Source: Chryseobacterium polytrichastri
GTDB taxonomy: Bacteria > Bacteroidota > Bacteroidia > Flavobacteriales > Weeksellaceae
Direction of reading: 5' to 3'
NCBI RefSeq assembly: GCF_900142445.1
Contig: NZ_FRAV01000001.1
Coordinates: 1 to 64,000 of the forward strand
DNA length: 64,000 bases
Of this stretch, positions 34,723 through 44,676 are shown one piece after another (position 1 is the first letter of the stretch; each line of letters begins with the position of its first letter). The notes under the pieces were generated by a model. The model was not told the origin of the DNA and searched no databases. It saw only the letters and a program-made list of their open reading frames with translations. Position numbers and translations under genes: made by a program.

Positions 34723-37515
34723 TTATTGCTCCAGCTTTTCTTTAATATATTTCGCTGTATGAGATGTTTTATTTTTTGCTAATTCTTCCGGTGTTCCTGT
34801 GAAAACTACTTCACCACCATATTTTCCGGCTTCCGGACCAATGTCGATAATATGATCGGCTGATTTTATAATATCCGGTTGATGTTCAATAACAATCACT
34901 GAATGTCCAAGATCGATTAACGCTTGCAGGGATTTCAATAATTTTTGAATATCATGAAAATGTAAACCAGTTGACGGTTCATCGAATATAAATAAAGTCT
35001 TATCAGTTGTAACACCTTTTACCAAGAACGAAGCCAATTTCACACGCTGCGCTTCACCTCCGGAAAGAGTAGAAGAGCTTTGTCCTAATTGCAAATACCC
35101 CAAACCAACTTCCTGTAAAGGTTTTAATTTGGTTACGATTTTTTCTTCTTTATTTTCTTTGAAGAATTCTAATGATTCATCAACGGTCATGTGAAGGATA
35201 TCAGAAATGTTCTTCTCATCGAATTTCACTTCCAGAATTTCATTTTTGAAACGGGTTCCTTTGCACGTTTCACATTCCAGCTCAATATCTGCCATGAACT
35301 GCATTGAAACATTAATGACCCCTTCACCTTTACATTCATCACATCTTCCGCCATCAACGTTGAAGGAGAAGTGTTTAGGTTTATAACCCATCATTTTTGA
35401 AACTTTCTGTTTGGCAAAAAGATCTCTGATGTCGTCATACGCCTTTAAGTAGGTTACAGGATTTGAACGGGATGATTTTCCGATAGGATTTTGATCAATT
35501 AATTCAATGTTTTTGATTAATTTTTTCGGAAACTCTACAGAATCGTAATCTCCTTTTTTACCGCCCATTCCCAATTGGATCTGAATGTCGTTCGTTAGAA
35601 TTTCTTTCATCAGAGTAGATTTTCCACTTCCCGAAACTCCTGAAATAACAACCAGACTTTCCAAAGGAACGTCAACGTCTATATTTTTAAGATTATTTTG
35701 TCTGGCTCCTTTTATGTGGATCCATTCTTTTGCTTTTCTACGTTTTGCCGGAACTTCGATCTCCAGTCTTCCTGTTAGATATTTAGAAGTTAGAGTATCG
35801 GCATCTTTCAATTGTTTATAATCGCCTGCAAATACCAATTCACCACCAAGGTAGCCTGCTTCCGGACCAATATCGATGATGTAATCTGCTGCTCTCATAA
35901 CATCTTCATCATGTTCCACAACAATTACTGTATTTCCAAGATCTCGAAGGTTTTTTAAAACACCAATTAGATTTTCGGTATCTCTGGAGTGTAATCCGAT
36001 TGATGGTTCGTCCAATATATAGATGGAACCCACCAAAGAACTTCCTAAACTCGTCGCCAGGTTAATTCTCTGACTTTCACCACCGGAAAGTGTATTGGAT
36101 GTTCTGTTAATGGTTAAATATCCTAATCCAACTTTCAGTAAAAACTCAATACGGGTTGTGATTTCATATAATAATCTTTTCGCGACTTCTTTATCATGAT
36201 CAGATAGTTTAAAACTTTCAATCAAAGGAAATAGTTCATCCAAAGGAAGTTCAATAACCGATTGAATGTTATGGCCGTCAATCTTTACCCAGCTCGTTTC
36301 TTCACGCAATCTCAGACCTTCACAAGTAGGACAAAGCGTTTTTCCTCTATAACGGGAAAGCATCACGCGGTATTGAATCTTATATAGATTTTCTTCAAGC
36401 ATTTTGAAGAAATTATTAAGCGATGGAAACCCTGTGCTTCCGTCACCTTTCCAAAGGTAATTTTTCTGTTCTTTGCTTAATTGATGGTAAGGCTTATGAA
36501 TAGGGAAGTCTTTCGCTTTTTTAATGAAATCTTTCTTCCATTCGCTCATCGTTTCTCCTTTCCATGAAGCAACTGTATCTTCAAAAATGGATAGTGCTTT
36601 ATTGGGGATCACTAAATCTTCATCAATTCCAATTACTTTTCCGTAGCCTTCACAAGTCGGGCAAGCGCCGTAAGGATTATTAAAGCTGAAGAAGTGAACG
36701 TTAGGTTCAAGAAACTCCATTCCATCCAATTCGAATTTATTGGAGAATTCTTTAACGCTTTCTGTTTCAATATTTTTAAGTGAACAATGACCTCTTCCTT
36801 CATAGAAAGCCATTTGAATAGAATCGGCCAACCTTTGAAGAAAACTTTCATCTTCTTCATAAGAAAAACGGTCAATCACCAAATTCATGCTCATTCCACT
36901 CTCAGGAACGAAACCAAAACTTTCCAGATCTTCAATCCCCGCTACATTTCCGTTGATTTCCAATCTTGTAAAACCTGCCACTTTCAAAACATTCAATGTT
37001 TCATTAAAGTTAGCAACGTCATATTCCAACGGAGCAAGCAATAAGAAAGAAGTATCTTTTTTTGATGATTTAATATAATCTACCACATCCGTAACCGAAT
37101 CTTTTTTCACTTCTTCCCCCGAAACAGGAGAAAATGTTTTTCCGATCCTTGCGAATAAAAGTTTCATATAATCGTAGATCTCGGTAGAAGTTCCTACTGT
37201 AGAACGCGGATTAGACGAAATTACTTTTTGCTGAATGGCAATGGAGGGTGCTAATCCTTTAATGTCATCCACTTTTGGTTTCTCTAATTTACCCAAAAAC
37301 TGACGGGCATAAGAGCTTAAACTCTCAACATATCTTCTCTGTCCCTCTGCATAAATGGTATCAAACGCTAAAGAAGATTTTCCGCTTCCGGAAACACCTG
37401 TAATAACGATTAATTTATTTTTCGGGATTAATACATCGATGTGTTTCAGGTTGTTAAGGTGTGCATTTTTAACAAAAACCTGTTTTTTAATATCTATTTC
37501 TTTAGTTGAAGCCAT
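34723..37515 (-). CDS. uvrA: Excinuclease ABC subunit A
   Basis: This is the ATP-dependent damage-recognition subunit of nucleotide excision repair, cytoplasmic, acting with UvrB. At 930 aa it has both ABC modules: Walker A GVSGSGKSS (about residue 40) and GVSGSGKST (about 625), signatures LSGGESQRINLA and LSGGEAQRVKLA, and zinc-finger cysteines CPTCEGYG, CPTCEGLR and CDECKGEG...CETCKGTRF. Length is normal. A single-gene transcript with its own terminator is indicated. Species of this phylum often carry a second UvrA, so which paralogue this is cannot be decided here. Confidence 0.96.
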   Translation of the reverse strand: MASTKEIDIKKQVFVKNAHLNNLKHIDVLIPKNKLIVITGVSGSGKSSLAFDTIYAEGQRRYVESLSSYARQFLGKLEKPKVDDIKGLAPSIAIQQKVISSNPRSTVGTSTEIYDYMKLLFARIGKTFSPVSGEEVKKDSVTDVVDYIKSSKKDTSFLLLAPLEYDVANFNETLNVLKVAGFTRLEINGNVAGIEDLESFGFVPESGMSMNLVIDRFSYEEDESFLQRLADSIQMAFYEGRGHCSLKNIETESVKEFSNKFELDGMEFLEPNVHFFSFNNPYGACPTCEGYGKVIGIDEDLVIPNKALSIFEDTVASWKGETMSEWKKDFIKKAKDFPIHKPYHQLSKEQKNYLWKGDGSTGFPSLNNFFKMLEENLYKIQYRVMLSRYRGKTLCPTCEGLRLREETSWVKIDGHNIQSVIELPLDELFPLIESFKLSDHDKEVAKRLLYEITTRIEFLLKVGLGYLTINRTSNTLSGGESQRINLATSLGSSLVGSIYILDEPSIGLHSRDTENLIGVLKNLRDLGNTVIVVEHDEDVMRAADYIIDIGPEAGYLGGELVFAGDYKQLKDADTLTSKYLTGRLEIEVPAKRRKAKEWIHIKGARQNNLKNIDVDVPLESLVVISGVSGSGKSTLMKEILTNDIQIQLGMGGKKGDYDSVEFPKKLIKNIELIDQNPIGKSSRSNPVTYLKAYDDIRDLFAKQKVSKMMGYKPKHFSFNVDGGRCDECKGEGVINVSMQFMADIELECETCKGTRFKNEILEVKFDEKNISDILHMTVDESLEFFKENKEEKIVTKLKPLQEVGLGYLQLGQSSSTLSGGEAQRVKLASFLVKGVTTDKTLFIFDEPSTGLHFHDIQKLLKSLQALIDLGHSVIVIEHQPDIIKSADHIIDIGPEAGKYGGEVVFTGTPEELAKNKTSHTAKYIKEKLEQ

Positions 37516-37718
37516 AGTAAATTTAAGACGAACAAAAATACAAAATTTTGGTGGATAAAATTGATTATTACTTTAGGGAACTATATACAATTCTGCACCT
37601 GCATGAAACTAAAGGAATACAGGGTATTGTTAATAAATTTTAATTTTCATCAAACCTTTGTTCAATAAAATGCATCTATTAAGGATACGACCTTAATAAT
37701 TTGTAATTTTACTACACC

Positions 37719-38657
37719 ATGATAAACACAAAAATAAAGTCAGTAATAGAATTGTTACAGACTTTTTCAACTGAACAAATATGTATAGACTACTTGGAAC
37801 AAATGAGATGGGGAGGGGTTGTTGAAAGTCCTTTTGATCCTTTATCACAGGTATATAAATGCATAGGGAACAAATACAAATGTAAAAATACCGGGAAATA
37901 CTTCAATGTTAAAACGGGTTCTATGTTTGAGAATACTAAAATAAGTTTGAGAAAATGGTTCTTAGCGATTTGGCTGGTAACGACGTATAAAAAGGGAATT
38001 AGCTCTTTGCAGCTTGCTAAGGATATTGGTGTAACTCAAAAAACAGCGTGGTTTCTATTACAAAGAATACGTGTATGTTTTAGTATTGAAAACAGCAACG
38101 AACTTAGTGGTATTGTAGAATGTGATGAAACTTTTATAGGCGGTAAAAATAAGAATAGACATAAAAATAAGAAAGTAAAACGGGCTCAGGGAAGAAATTT
38201 TAAAGATAAGACTCCTGTTATGGGTATGCTTCAAAGAGGAGGAAAAATGAATGCTTATGTTATAAATGATACCAGGCGACAGAGCATTCAGCCATTAATT
38301 TATAAGTATGTAGCTGTAGCTCCAGAAACAACGAGAATAATCAGCGATGAATGGTGGGCTTATACAGGGCTAGATAAATATTATGATCATCAGGTTGTAG
38401 ACCATTCCAAGAAAGAGTATGTAAGTTTACAGGATGATACTGTGCATACCAATAGTATTGAAGGATCTTGGAAGATATTAAAAAACTCAGTAAGCGGAAT
38501 CTACAATCATGTATCCAAAAAACATCTTCAGAAATATGTTGATGAATTTTTGTACAGATTTAATTTAAGAAAAATATCGGATAGTGATAGGTTTCAATAC
38601 TTATTAAGCAATAGTGATATAAGGACGAAATATAAGGATTTGATAATCATTAAATAA
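37719..38657 (+). CDS. ISXO2-like (IS1595-family) transposase
   Basis: This 312-aa protein has an N-terminal zinc-ribbon-like region (YKCIGNKYKCKNTGKYFNVKTGSMFENTKISLRKW), an HTH (SSLQLAKDIGVTQKTAWFLLQRIR) and an ISXO2-like DDE core: first Asp in VECDETFIGGKNKNRH, second in RIISDEWWAY, and the third acidic residue in HTNSIEGSWKILKN. The frame is intact. I could not find matching terminal inverted repeats in the 160 bp before or 230 bp after it, so the element's limits are unknown. Confidence 0.9.
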   Translation: MINTKIKSVIELLQTFSTEQICIDYLEQMRWGGVVESPFDPLSQVYKCIGNKYKCKNTGKYFNVKTGSMFENTKISLRKWFLAIWLVTTYKKGISSLQLAKDIGVTQKTAWFLLQRIRVCFSIENSNELSGIVECDETFIGGKNKNRHKNKKVKRAQGRNFKDKTPVMGMLQRGGKMNAYVINDTRRQSIQPLIYKYVAVAPETTRIISDEWWAYTGLDKYYDHQVVDHSKKEYVSLQDDTVHTNSIEGSWKILKNSVSGIYNHVSKKHLQKYVDEFLYRFNLRKISDSDRFQYLLSNSDIRTKYKDLIIIK

Positions 38658-38886
38658 TCATTGTGGAAATTCTGCTTTATGATTAAAATGAAATTAAACC
38701 AAAGTACTCAATAGTTGTTTTAATAAGAGAATCGGGCGTGGAATTGAAAAAATGAAATCATAACCATTGTTAGAAATTTTCTCATTTTTGCTGATGTTGT
38801 TTATAAATTATATAAAACTAAGAATTAGGAGAATATTTCTTGTTTTCACTGTAATAAGCATAAATTAATTAATACCCAAAAACAAA

Positions 38887-39111
38887 ATGATGTCACCAAA
38901 TGTATTAAAACAAAAGAAAGTGAAGAGTATCACTATTAAAGATGTAGAATATTTTGATGTTGCAGATATAAAAAGCAACCATTATGATCTAAAGGTGAAT
39001 ATTAAAAAGATGATTACTATTGATGGAGTTCTATTGATAAAGGCTGAAGATATTTCTTCATTAACAGATTTTGATAACAAAATCAAAGGAATCTTTAAAC
39101 CCAAAAAGTAA
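38887..39111 (+). CDS. Small protein of unknown function, 74 aa
   Basis: The frame starts ATGATG and encodes a basic protein (KQKKVKSITIKDVEYFDVADIKSN ... FDNKIKGIFKPKK) with beta-alpha character and no signal peptide. I recognise no family. It stands between the transposase and the TonB-dependent receptor, upstream of a terminator at 39368. It may be a passenger of the IS or an independent gene; coding status is likely but unproven. Confidence 0.5.
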   Translation: MMSPNVLKQKKVKSITIKDVEYFDVADIKSNHYDLKVNIKKMITIDGVLLIKAEDISSLTDFDNKIKGIFKPKK

Positions 39112-39493
39112 AAACTGTTAAAGTGTAGAATTGTATATAATTACCTTACTTTGAGCAAATAATCATCAAAAGCTCACATTTATAGCATATTATCATTCTG
39201 ATATGTTAAAGTTTATGACTTTCATTATCTTTTTTTAGTTTGCTATTGTTTTGTATTTTAAAATTATTTAAAATTGCATTCATAAATATGTAATATAGAA
39301 ATGAGAAAGTTATTCAGAGATCTTGTTACACATTTAATGAGAAAAAGATAAAATTTACTTCCCCTACAAGATGCAGTGTGTTTACTGCATCTTTTTTTAT
39401 GACAACTATCATTTGCCTGTTTTGATTAACTCTATTACTTTTGGGCTTGCTAAAATGCAAAAAAACTAACTGAAGAATAATTCTGATATAGAC
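39112..39493. other. Intergenic region before TonB-dependent receptor
   Basis: This 382-bp AT-rich stretch contains a terminator at 39368-39398. No riboswitch fold such as a B12 box was recognised before the receptor, and no other gene was seen. Confidence 0.5.
39368..39398 (+). terminator. Intrinsic terminator
   Basis: AAGATGCAGT (39368-39377) pairs perfectly with ACTGCATCTT (39384-39393), followed by TTTTT. It lies 256 bp after the 74-aa frame, so an unseen transcript may also end here. Confidence 0.85.
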
Positions 39494-41305
39494 ATGATTA
39501 AAAAAGTAGGAAGTGCTTTTTTTCTTGGAACAATGCTTTTCTCTCAAGCACAGGAAAAAACAACTGAGATTGATACTATCGCTGTACAAGGTAAATTTAT
39601 TGCCACACCTTATAAAAGTGCCAACCAAAACATTACCATTATTACGAAAGATGATATTATGAACTCGCCTGCAAAAAGCATTGATGAGATTCTTCAGCAA
39701 GTTCCCGGAATGGATATCAGAAGGAGAGGAGCCAATGGTGTACAAAGTGATATTGGGTTCCGTGGAAGCTCTTTTGAACAAGTACTTTTGCTATTGAACG
39801 GAATCAGAATGAATGATTCTCAGACCGGTCATAATTCAATGAATATTCCTGTAGACCTTGACGATGTAGAAAGAATAGAAGTGATAAAAGGTCCTGCAGC
39901 AAGAAGGTTTGGTCAAAATGCTTATGCAGGAGCCATTAATATTATTACTAAAATAAATCCTGGAAAAAGAGTTAAGATAAGTGCCGAAGGTGGGGATTAT
40001 GAAACTTATAGTTTAGGATTAAACGCCAGTATTGGAAATGAGAAATTCTCCAACTCCCTTCAGGCCAATTCTGCTTCATCTCAGGGATATATGTATAATA
40101 CCGATTACGAGATCAGAAATGTTTTCTATCAGAGTAAATTAGCGATAAAAAACGGAGACCTTAAATTGCAGGCAGGTTTTTCAGAGAAAAAATTTGGTGC
40201 TAATGGTTTTTATTCATCTCCAAAGGCTACAGAACAATATGAGGAACTTCAGTCTTCTATTGTGAGCTTAGTTCATCAGCAAAGTTTTGGTAAGTTTAAA
40301 GTCAATTCAAATGTGTATTGGAGAAGAGGGCAGGATATGTATCTTTTCAACCGTGAAAAGCCTGAAATTTACAGAAACATGCATATTGGAAATAATGTAG
40401 GTGGTGAAGTGAATTCCAGCTATCAATGGAAACTGGGAACCACAGGTGTTGGAGTGGAATTAAGAAAAGAACTGTTGGCAAGTAATAACTTAGGTAACAG
40501 AAACCGTTTTGTTTCTCAGGTTTTCTTTGAGCATCATTTTTCTTTATTAGATAAAAAATTAAATATTACCCCGGGAGTTTCTTGGGCAAACTATTCTAAT
40601 GAAGGAAATTTCTTCTATCCTGGACTTGACGTAGGCTATAACTTCGATCCAAACAATAAAATCTATGGAAATATTTCAAAAGTACATAGGGTTCCTACCT
40701 TTACAGATCTTTATTATGCAAGCAAAACGGAACAGGGAAATTCTGGGTTAATTCCGGAAAATGCGGTGTCTGCAGAGGTTGGATATCAGTTCCAGAGTAA
40801 AGGTTTCTTAGCAAAGGTGAGTGGTTTTACAAGGAATTCTAACAATTCTATTGATTGGGTGAAAAAATCATTGGAGGATCCGATTTGGTATGCTCAAAAT
40901 GTAGGCAAGATTGACACAAAAGGAATTGAAGTAGAAATCAACCAGAGGGTATTTAATTGGTTAAAATATACAGCAGGATATACTTATCTTGACACTAAGT
41001 TTCAGGAGACTAATGATTTTGTTTCCCGATATGTATTGGATAATTTAAAGCATCAGTTTATTGCAAAATTAGAAACAAAATTCCTTAAGAATTTTACCAA
41101 CGAAGTTGTTTACCGATATAATGACAGGCTAAATTTGGGAAGTTATAACCTGATAGATGAAAAATTAAGTTTCGTTAATAAAGACTTTTCAGTGTATATT
41201 TTAATTAATAATTTAACAAACACTAGATATACTGAAACCTTTGGGGTGAATATGCCTAATAGATGGTTTCATGTAGGTTTTACTTACAACATCAATATTA
41301 AGTAA
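39494..41305 (+). CDS. TonB-dependent outer-membrane receptor
   Basis: This 603-aa protein has a signal peptide ending MLFSQAQ, a plug domain (ITIITKDDIMNSPAKSIDEILQQVPGMDIRRRG, then GFRGSSFEQVLLLLNGIRMND and DVERIEVIKGPAARRFGQNAYAGAINIITK) and a C-terminal beta-barrel ending in a strand with terminal aromatic residues (RWFHVGFTYNINIK). It belongs to the BtuB/CirA-like small receptors, which import cobalamin, siderophores or similar ligands using TonB. The ligand is unknown. A DUF2490 protein gene follows 72 bp downstream and may be co-transcribed. Confidence 0.92.
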   Translation: MIKKVGSAFFLGTMLFSQAQEKTTEIDTIAVQGKFIATPYKSANQNITIITKDDIMNSPAKSIDEILQQVPGMDIRRRGANGVQSDIGFRGSSFEQVLLLLNGIRMNDSQTGHNSMNIPVDLDDVERIEVIKGPAARRFGQNAYAGAINIITKINPGKRVKISAEGGDYETYSLGLNASIGNEKFSNSLQANSASSQGYMYNTDYEIRNVFYQSKLAIKNGDLKLQAGFSEKKFGANGFYSSPKATEQYEELQSSIVSLVHQQSFGKFKVNSNVYWRRGQDMYLFNREKPEIYRNMHIGNNVGGEVNSSYQWKLGTTGVGVELRKELLASNNLGNRNRFVSQVFFEHHFSLLDKKLNITPGVSWANYSNEGNFFYPGLDVGYNFDPNNKIYGNISKVHRVPTFTDLYYASKTEQGNSGLIPENAVSAEVGYQFQSKGFLAKVSGFTRNSNNSIDWVKKSLEDPIWYAQNVGKIDTKGIEVEINQRVFNWLKYTAGYTYLDTKFQETNDFVSRYVLDNLKHQFIAKLETKFLKNFTNEVVYRYNDRLNLGSYNLIDEKLSFVNKDFSVYILINNLTNTRYTETFGVNMPNRWFHVGFTYNINIK

Positions 41306-41377
41306 TTGTTAATTTTTAGATTACGTAAAGTTAATGTTAACGGTTTATTAAATAATTTATTTTTGCAGAAAAAATTT

Positions 41378-42094
41378 ATGAAACTTTTTTTAAGTCTAAG
41401 TGTGTTTTTTACCCTCAGTTTTTTCAAGGCACAGGAGCATGTTTCCAGCTTTAATGCCCTGACACTTACTTATAAGTTTCATCCTAAGTTTTTTCTTTAT
41501 GCAGAAGGTCAGGCGAGAGGTATTGAAGATTATAGCTATCCGGATTATTATGAAATAAAAGGTGGATTGGGATATAATCTTACCAAGAACCACAAGCCTT
41601 TTGTTGGGCTGGGAAGATATGCTACCTATAAAGACCATGCTATTAACAAGGAAGAATTCAGAGTATGGTTGCAAGATGTTATTGATTTCAAAAAAGGGGT
41701 TGTAAAGTTTGAAAATAGATTCCGTATTGAAAAATCATGGTTTTATGAGCCTCAAACTGATATAAGTTCAGACAGAATACGTTATCGTTACCGTTTAAAT
41801 ATTTCAGTTCCCCTTAATGCAAAGAAAATTGAACCAGGTACTTTATTTGCCAACGTTTATGATGAAGTGTTCGTTGTGACCCCAATGAAGCCTTCTTTTG
41901 CAAGGAACAGAATATATGGTGGTTTTGGATATCAGATTGATGAAAACTTTGGAGTTTTAGGCGGTTATCTTTGGCAGAGAGAATTTGAAGCCAAAGGAAA
42001 TAAAAATGTTCACTTCGTATACTTAGCATTAAACATCAATATTGACGATACAGATTCTCATACCAAAACCTATCATTTCCCGGGAGCAGATTAA
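41378..42094 (+). CDS. DUF2490-family outer-membrane beta-barrel protein
   Basis: From the ATG at 41378 it encodes 238 aa with a signal peptide (MKLFLSLSVFFTLSFFKAQ) and alternating amphipathic strands typical of DUF2490 (KFFLYAEGQARG, RFRIEKSWFYEP, DRIRYRYRLNISVPL, RNRIYGGFGYQI). The frame is open upstream to a TTG directly after the receptor stop, but that extension would bury the signal peptide. It is probably a small barrel. The stop overlaps that of the convergent M48 gene by 4 bp. Confidence 0.8.
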   Translation: MKLFLSLSVFFTLSFFKAQEHVSSFNALTLTYKFHPKFFLYAEGQARGIEDYSYPDYYEIKGGLGYNLTKNHKPFVGLGRYATYKDHAINKEEFRVWLQDVIDFKKGVVKFENRFRIEKSWFYEPQTDISSDRIRYRYRLNISVPLNAKKIEPGTLFANVYDEVFVVTPMKPSFARNRIYGGFGYQIDENFGVLGGYLWQREFEAKGNKNVHFVYLALNINIDDTDSHTKTYHFPGAD

Positions 42095-44145
42095 GATGCT
42101 TTATCCAGCTCTACCTGGAAATCTACGAGCTGTACTTTATAATTATTATATGTTTTGCTGATCATTGATTGGTATTCATTAACGAAAGAAAATAGGTCAT
42201 CTACCTCTTTTTGAATGTATTTATCATTATTAAAATAAATGTATTCAGAATCTGTAAACTCTTTAAGTAATTGTCTGTTTTCTAATGTTAAAAGATCTTT
42301 ATATCCTGATTTTTCAAGGAAATGTTTTATTACTTCTTTGAATGGTTTTTCATTTTTAAGTAAGGTTGCTCTGTGTTTACGAATCTCATCAATAGGTAAT
42401 GTCACCATAATGAATTGTAAATGAGGAATAAAATTAGTGATTGAATTCTGGAACATTTCATATTCATTATCCAGCAAAGCAAACTTTTTATATTTTTCAA
42501 TTAAGATTTTCTTGTTACTTTCATCTGCTTTATGATAAAAATACAAGAATATATTTTTATCATTTTCATTAAGTTCAGATTTAATGACTTCAAACTCCTT
42601 TTTAAATCTTGGGATCAAGATCTTAGCTTCACTTGCTTTGTAAAGCCTGCCATTGCACTTGAATGTTTTAATTATTTTTGGATTGGCAACAAGTTGATTA
42701 AGGATACTAATATCTGTTTCTATACCTATTTTTTCATAGACTAATGATACATTTTTATCGTTAAATAAATCATTGTCTTTTACAGAATTTACAGTATAAA
42801 TTAGCTCGTAAATATTTTCTAAAACAGGACTATGCCCCTCGTAATATCCGTTAAAAGCTGAACTAATACTTTGATAGGGATATTTCTCATTATAAAATTG
42901 TAAAAACTGCTCATTATTTTTAATAACTTCACCTACGTTTTCAATTGCATATAAGGCTAAATATTTATTTGTTAAAGCTTTGCAAACCTCATCAAAACCA
43001 CGAATGACATTCTTTGCCAATTCATTGTTTTCAGGAATGTTTTTAGTCTTGTTTTTCCAGATTGCTTCAATTCTTATATGCGTTTCCGGATGAAATGACC
43101 ATTGATCTTCAATTTCGATTTTTGTTTTGTTGTAACGTGTTGATGAATCTTCAAGCTTTACTTTTGGCAGATCATTTTCGTATGGATGATGGTCTCTTTC
43201 GCTAAAAACTTTCATTAAATAAGTCTGATTTTCAAAAAGATTTTCAGGAAAATACTTTTGTTCGCTGTCTGCATAAAACATAAATGCGCTGTTGAAGGCA
43301 GCATTGCTTACATCTAATCTTAATAAAGAAGATACTTGCTCTTTAGGGTTGGTAATGTAAGTAGCAATCGCATCTGCGTGAAATTCCATTTCTCTTCTTA
43401 ATGAAGCATTATTCTTAAATATAAAATCAGAGAAAAACTTCAAAATATATTGAAAAGTACTTATAAATCCTACAGAGATTAATCCTGTAAGTTGAAATGC
43501 CCAATGCCCGGAACCATTTTTGAGAGAGTCTTCAAAATCTGTATTATTATAAACGGTATCGAAAATAATTTTTTCAACTTGATTTACATAGCCTCCAATT
43601 TTCATACTTCGCTGCGAAAAATGTCCAAATTCATGCGCTAAAACAGATTTAAGTTCACCTACAGTTGTAGAGTTTATTAATCCCATTCCAATCGTGAGGT
43701 TCTTTTTTACAGGTAAAAACATACTCCAAAAAAGAGAATTATAGCTTACGCTGGCATTAACTTCTGGTGACAAAAAGACTTTCCCCGGTTTCTGAACATT
43801 TGTTTCTGCTACAATATCATCAATAATGGCAAACAGTTCTGGCTGATTTTTTCGGTTAACTTCAATTAAATGTTTGTTGCTGTAATTATTTTTTATGAAG
43901 ATAAATTTTATCAGAAAATAGAAAACGATAAACCCAATACTCACCAATCCTAATGCAATAACAACAGTGAAGTAGTTAGCGTTTAGCATCACAAGATTTA
44001 GGGCTCCATAGCCTAGTAAAAAAATCAGAAAGAGAGAAATTAAGATTAATATGAAATAGACAATAAAAAATATTGAAATTGAAGTAATTGCAGAAGTCAG
44101 CTTAGATTTATAAGCTGATGAAATAGGGGGAAGGTTATTAGTCAT
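42091..44145 (-). CDS. Membrane-anchored M48-family metallopeptidase
   Basis: This 684-aa protein has two N-terminal membrane segments (about residues 20-90) and then the zinc-protease motif AHEFGHFSQRSM (HExxH), with a downstream Glu in RREMEFHADAIA as third ligand. This is the HtpX/Ste24-type arrangement. The C-terminal 350 residues are helical, with no further domain recognised. It probably degrades membrane or envelope proteins. The HD-hydrolase gene lies 6 bp upstream on the same strand, so the two are likely one transcript. Confidence 0.88.
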   Translation of the reverse strand: MTNNLPPISSAYKSKLTSAITSISIFFIVYFILILISLFLIFLLGYGALNLVMLNANYFTVVIALGLVSIGFIVFYFLIKFIFIKNNYSNKHLIEVNRKNQPELFAIIDDIVAETNVQKPGKVFLSPEVNASVSYNSLFWSMFLPVKKNLTIGMGLINSTTVGELKSVLAHEFGHFSQRSMKIGGYVNQVEKIIFDTVYNNTDFEDSLKNGSGHWAFQLTGLISVGFISTFQYILKFFSDFIFKNNASLRREMEFHADAIATYITNPKEQVSSLLRLDVSNAAFNSAFMFYADSEQKYFPENLFENQTYLMKVFSERDHHPYENDLPKVKLEDSSTRYNKTKIEIEDQWSFHPETHIRIEAIWKNKTKNIPENNELAKNVIRGFDEVCKALTNKYLALYAIENVGEVIKNNEQFLQFYNEKYPYQSISSAFNGYYEGHSPVLENIYELIYTVNSVKDNDLFNDKNVSLVYEKIGIETDISILNQLVANPKIIKTFKCNGRLYKASEAKILIPRFKKEFEVIKSELNENDKNIFLYFYHKADESNKKILIEKYKKFALLDNEYEMFQNSITNFIPHLQFIMVTLPIDEIRKHRATLLKNEKPFKEVIKHFLEKSGYKDLLTLENRQLLKEFTDSEYIYFNNDKYIQKEVDDLFSFVNEYQSMISKTYNNYKVQLVDFQVELDKAS

Positions 44146-44151
44146 GTAATC

Positions 44152-44598
44152 TTAATATTTATCTATCAAATAATGATACGCTTTCAGGTATTTGTTGAAC
44201 CTTTTGATATCTTTTGAAGTTAATTCTCGGTTTACTCTTCGAAGATCCATATTATCACGCAGATCATTGAGCTTTACAGCTACTGCCAATGGAGATCTTT
44301 CAGTTCTTTTTACAAAGTCGTCATATTCTTCATCAGGATCAAATTTGGTAAGACAGCTGATCGCAAAAATAATGTGTTCAGGAAAACCTTCATCCCTTAA
44401 ATAATCAAGACTGAAGGTTTCAGGATGATCTTCTACCACATCGTGTAAAACACCCACAATTTTCTCGTCCATTGTTTTACCATATTCCATCACACGCATA
44501 ACGTGAGCAATGTATGGAGCGTGGTACTTGTCTGTTTGCCCTTTATGTGCTTTATCAGCTATTTTTATTGCTCGGTGAAGCATATCGTCTTTAGTCAT
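44152..44598 (-). CDS. HD-domain hydrolase (SpoT/MESH1-like)
   Basis: From the ATG at 44598 it encodes 148 aa: AIKIADKAHKGQTDKYHAPYIAHVMRV, the HD motif in VGVLHDVVEDHPET, and VAVKLNDLRDNMD. This layout matches the metal-dependent hydrolase half of RelA/SpoT and the small MESH1-type (p)ppGpp hydrolases. The frame extends 17 codons upstream, but that region overlaps the hairpin at 44625-44653 and the family starts later. The substrate is inferred, not shown. It is probably co-expressed with the M48 peptidase. Confidence 0.82.
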   Translation of the reverse strand: MTKDDMLHRAIKIADKAHKGQTDKYHAPYIAHVMRVMEYGKTMDEKIVGVLHDVVEDHPETFSLDYLRDEGFPEHIIFAISCLTKFDPDEEYDDFVKRTERSPLAVAVKLNDLRDNMDLRRVNRELTSKDIKRFNKYLKAYHYLIDKY

Positions 44599-44624
44599 TG
44601 TATGTAAAGTAGAGTACAAAAATA

Positions 44625-44653
44625 AAAAATGCCTCAAAAAATAAGGCATTTTT
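44625..44653 (-). terminator. Terminator of the YegP-like gene
   Basis: AAAAATGCCT (44625-44634) pairs with AGGCATTTTT (44644-44653). On the minus strand it follows the YegP-like stop by about 24 bp and ends in a T run. Confidence 0.8.
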
Positions 44654-44676
44654 ATTCATATTATTTTACTATAATA

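Noticed and set aside
37560..38886. Terminal inverted repeats for the ISXO2-like element
   Set aside because: The only similarity found by eye between the two flanks (AATTCTGC) is direct, not inverted, and too short.
39112..39493. Cobalamin or other riboswitch before the TonB-dependent receptor
   Set aside because: No conserved riboswitch core was recognised; only a simple terminator is present.
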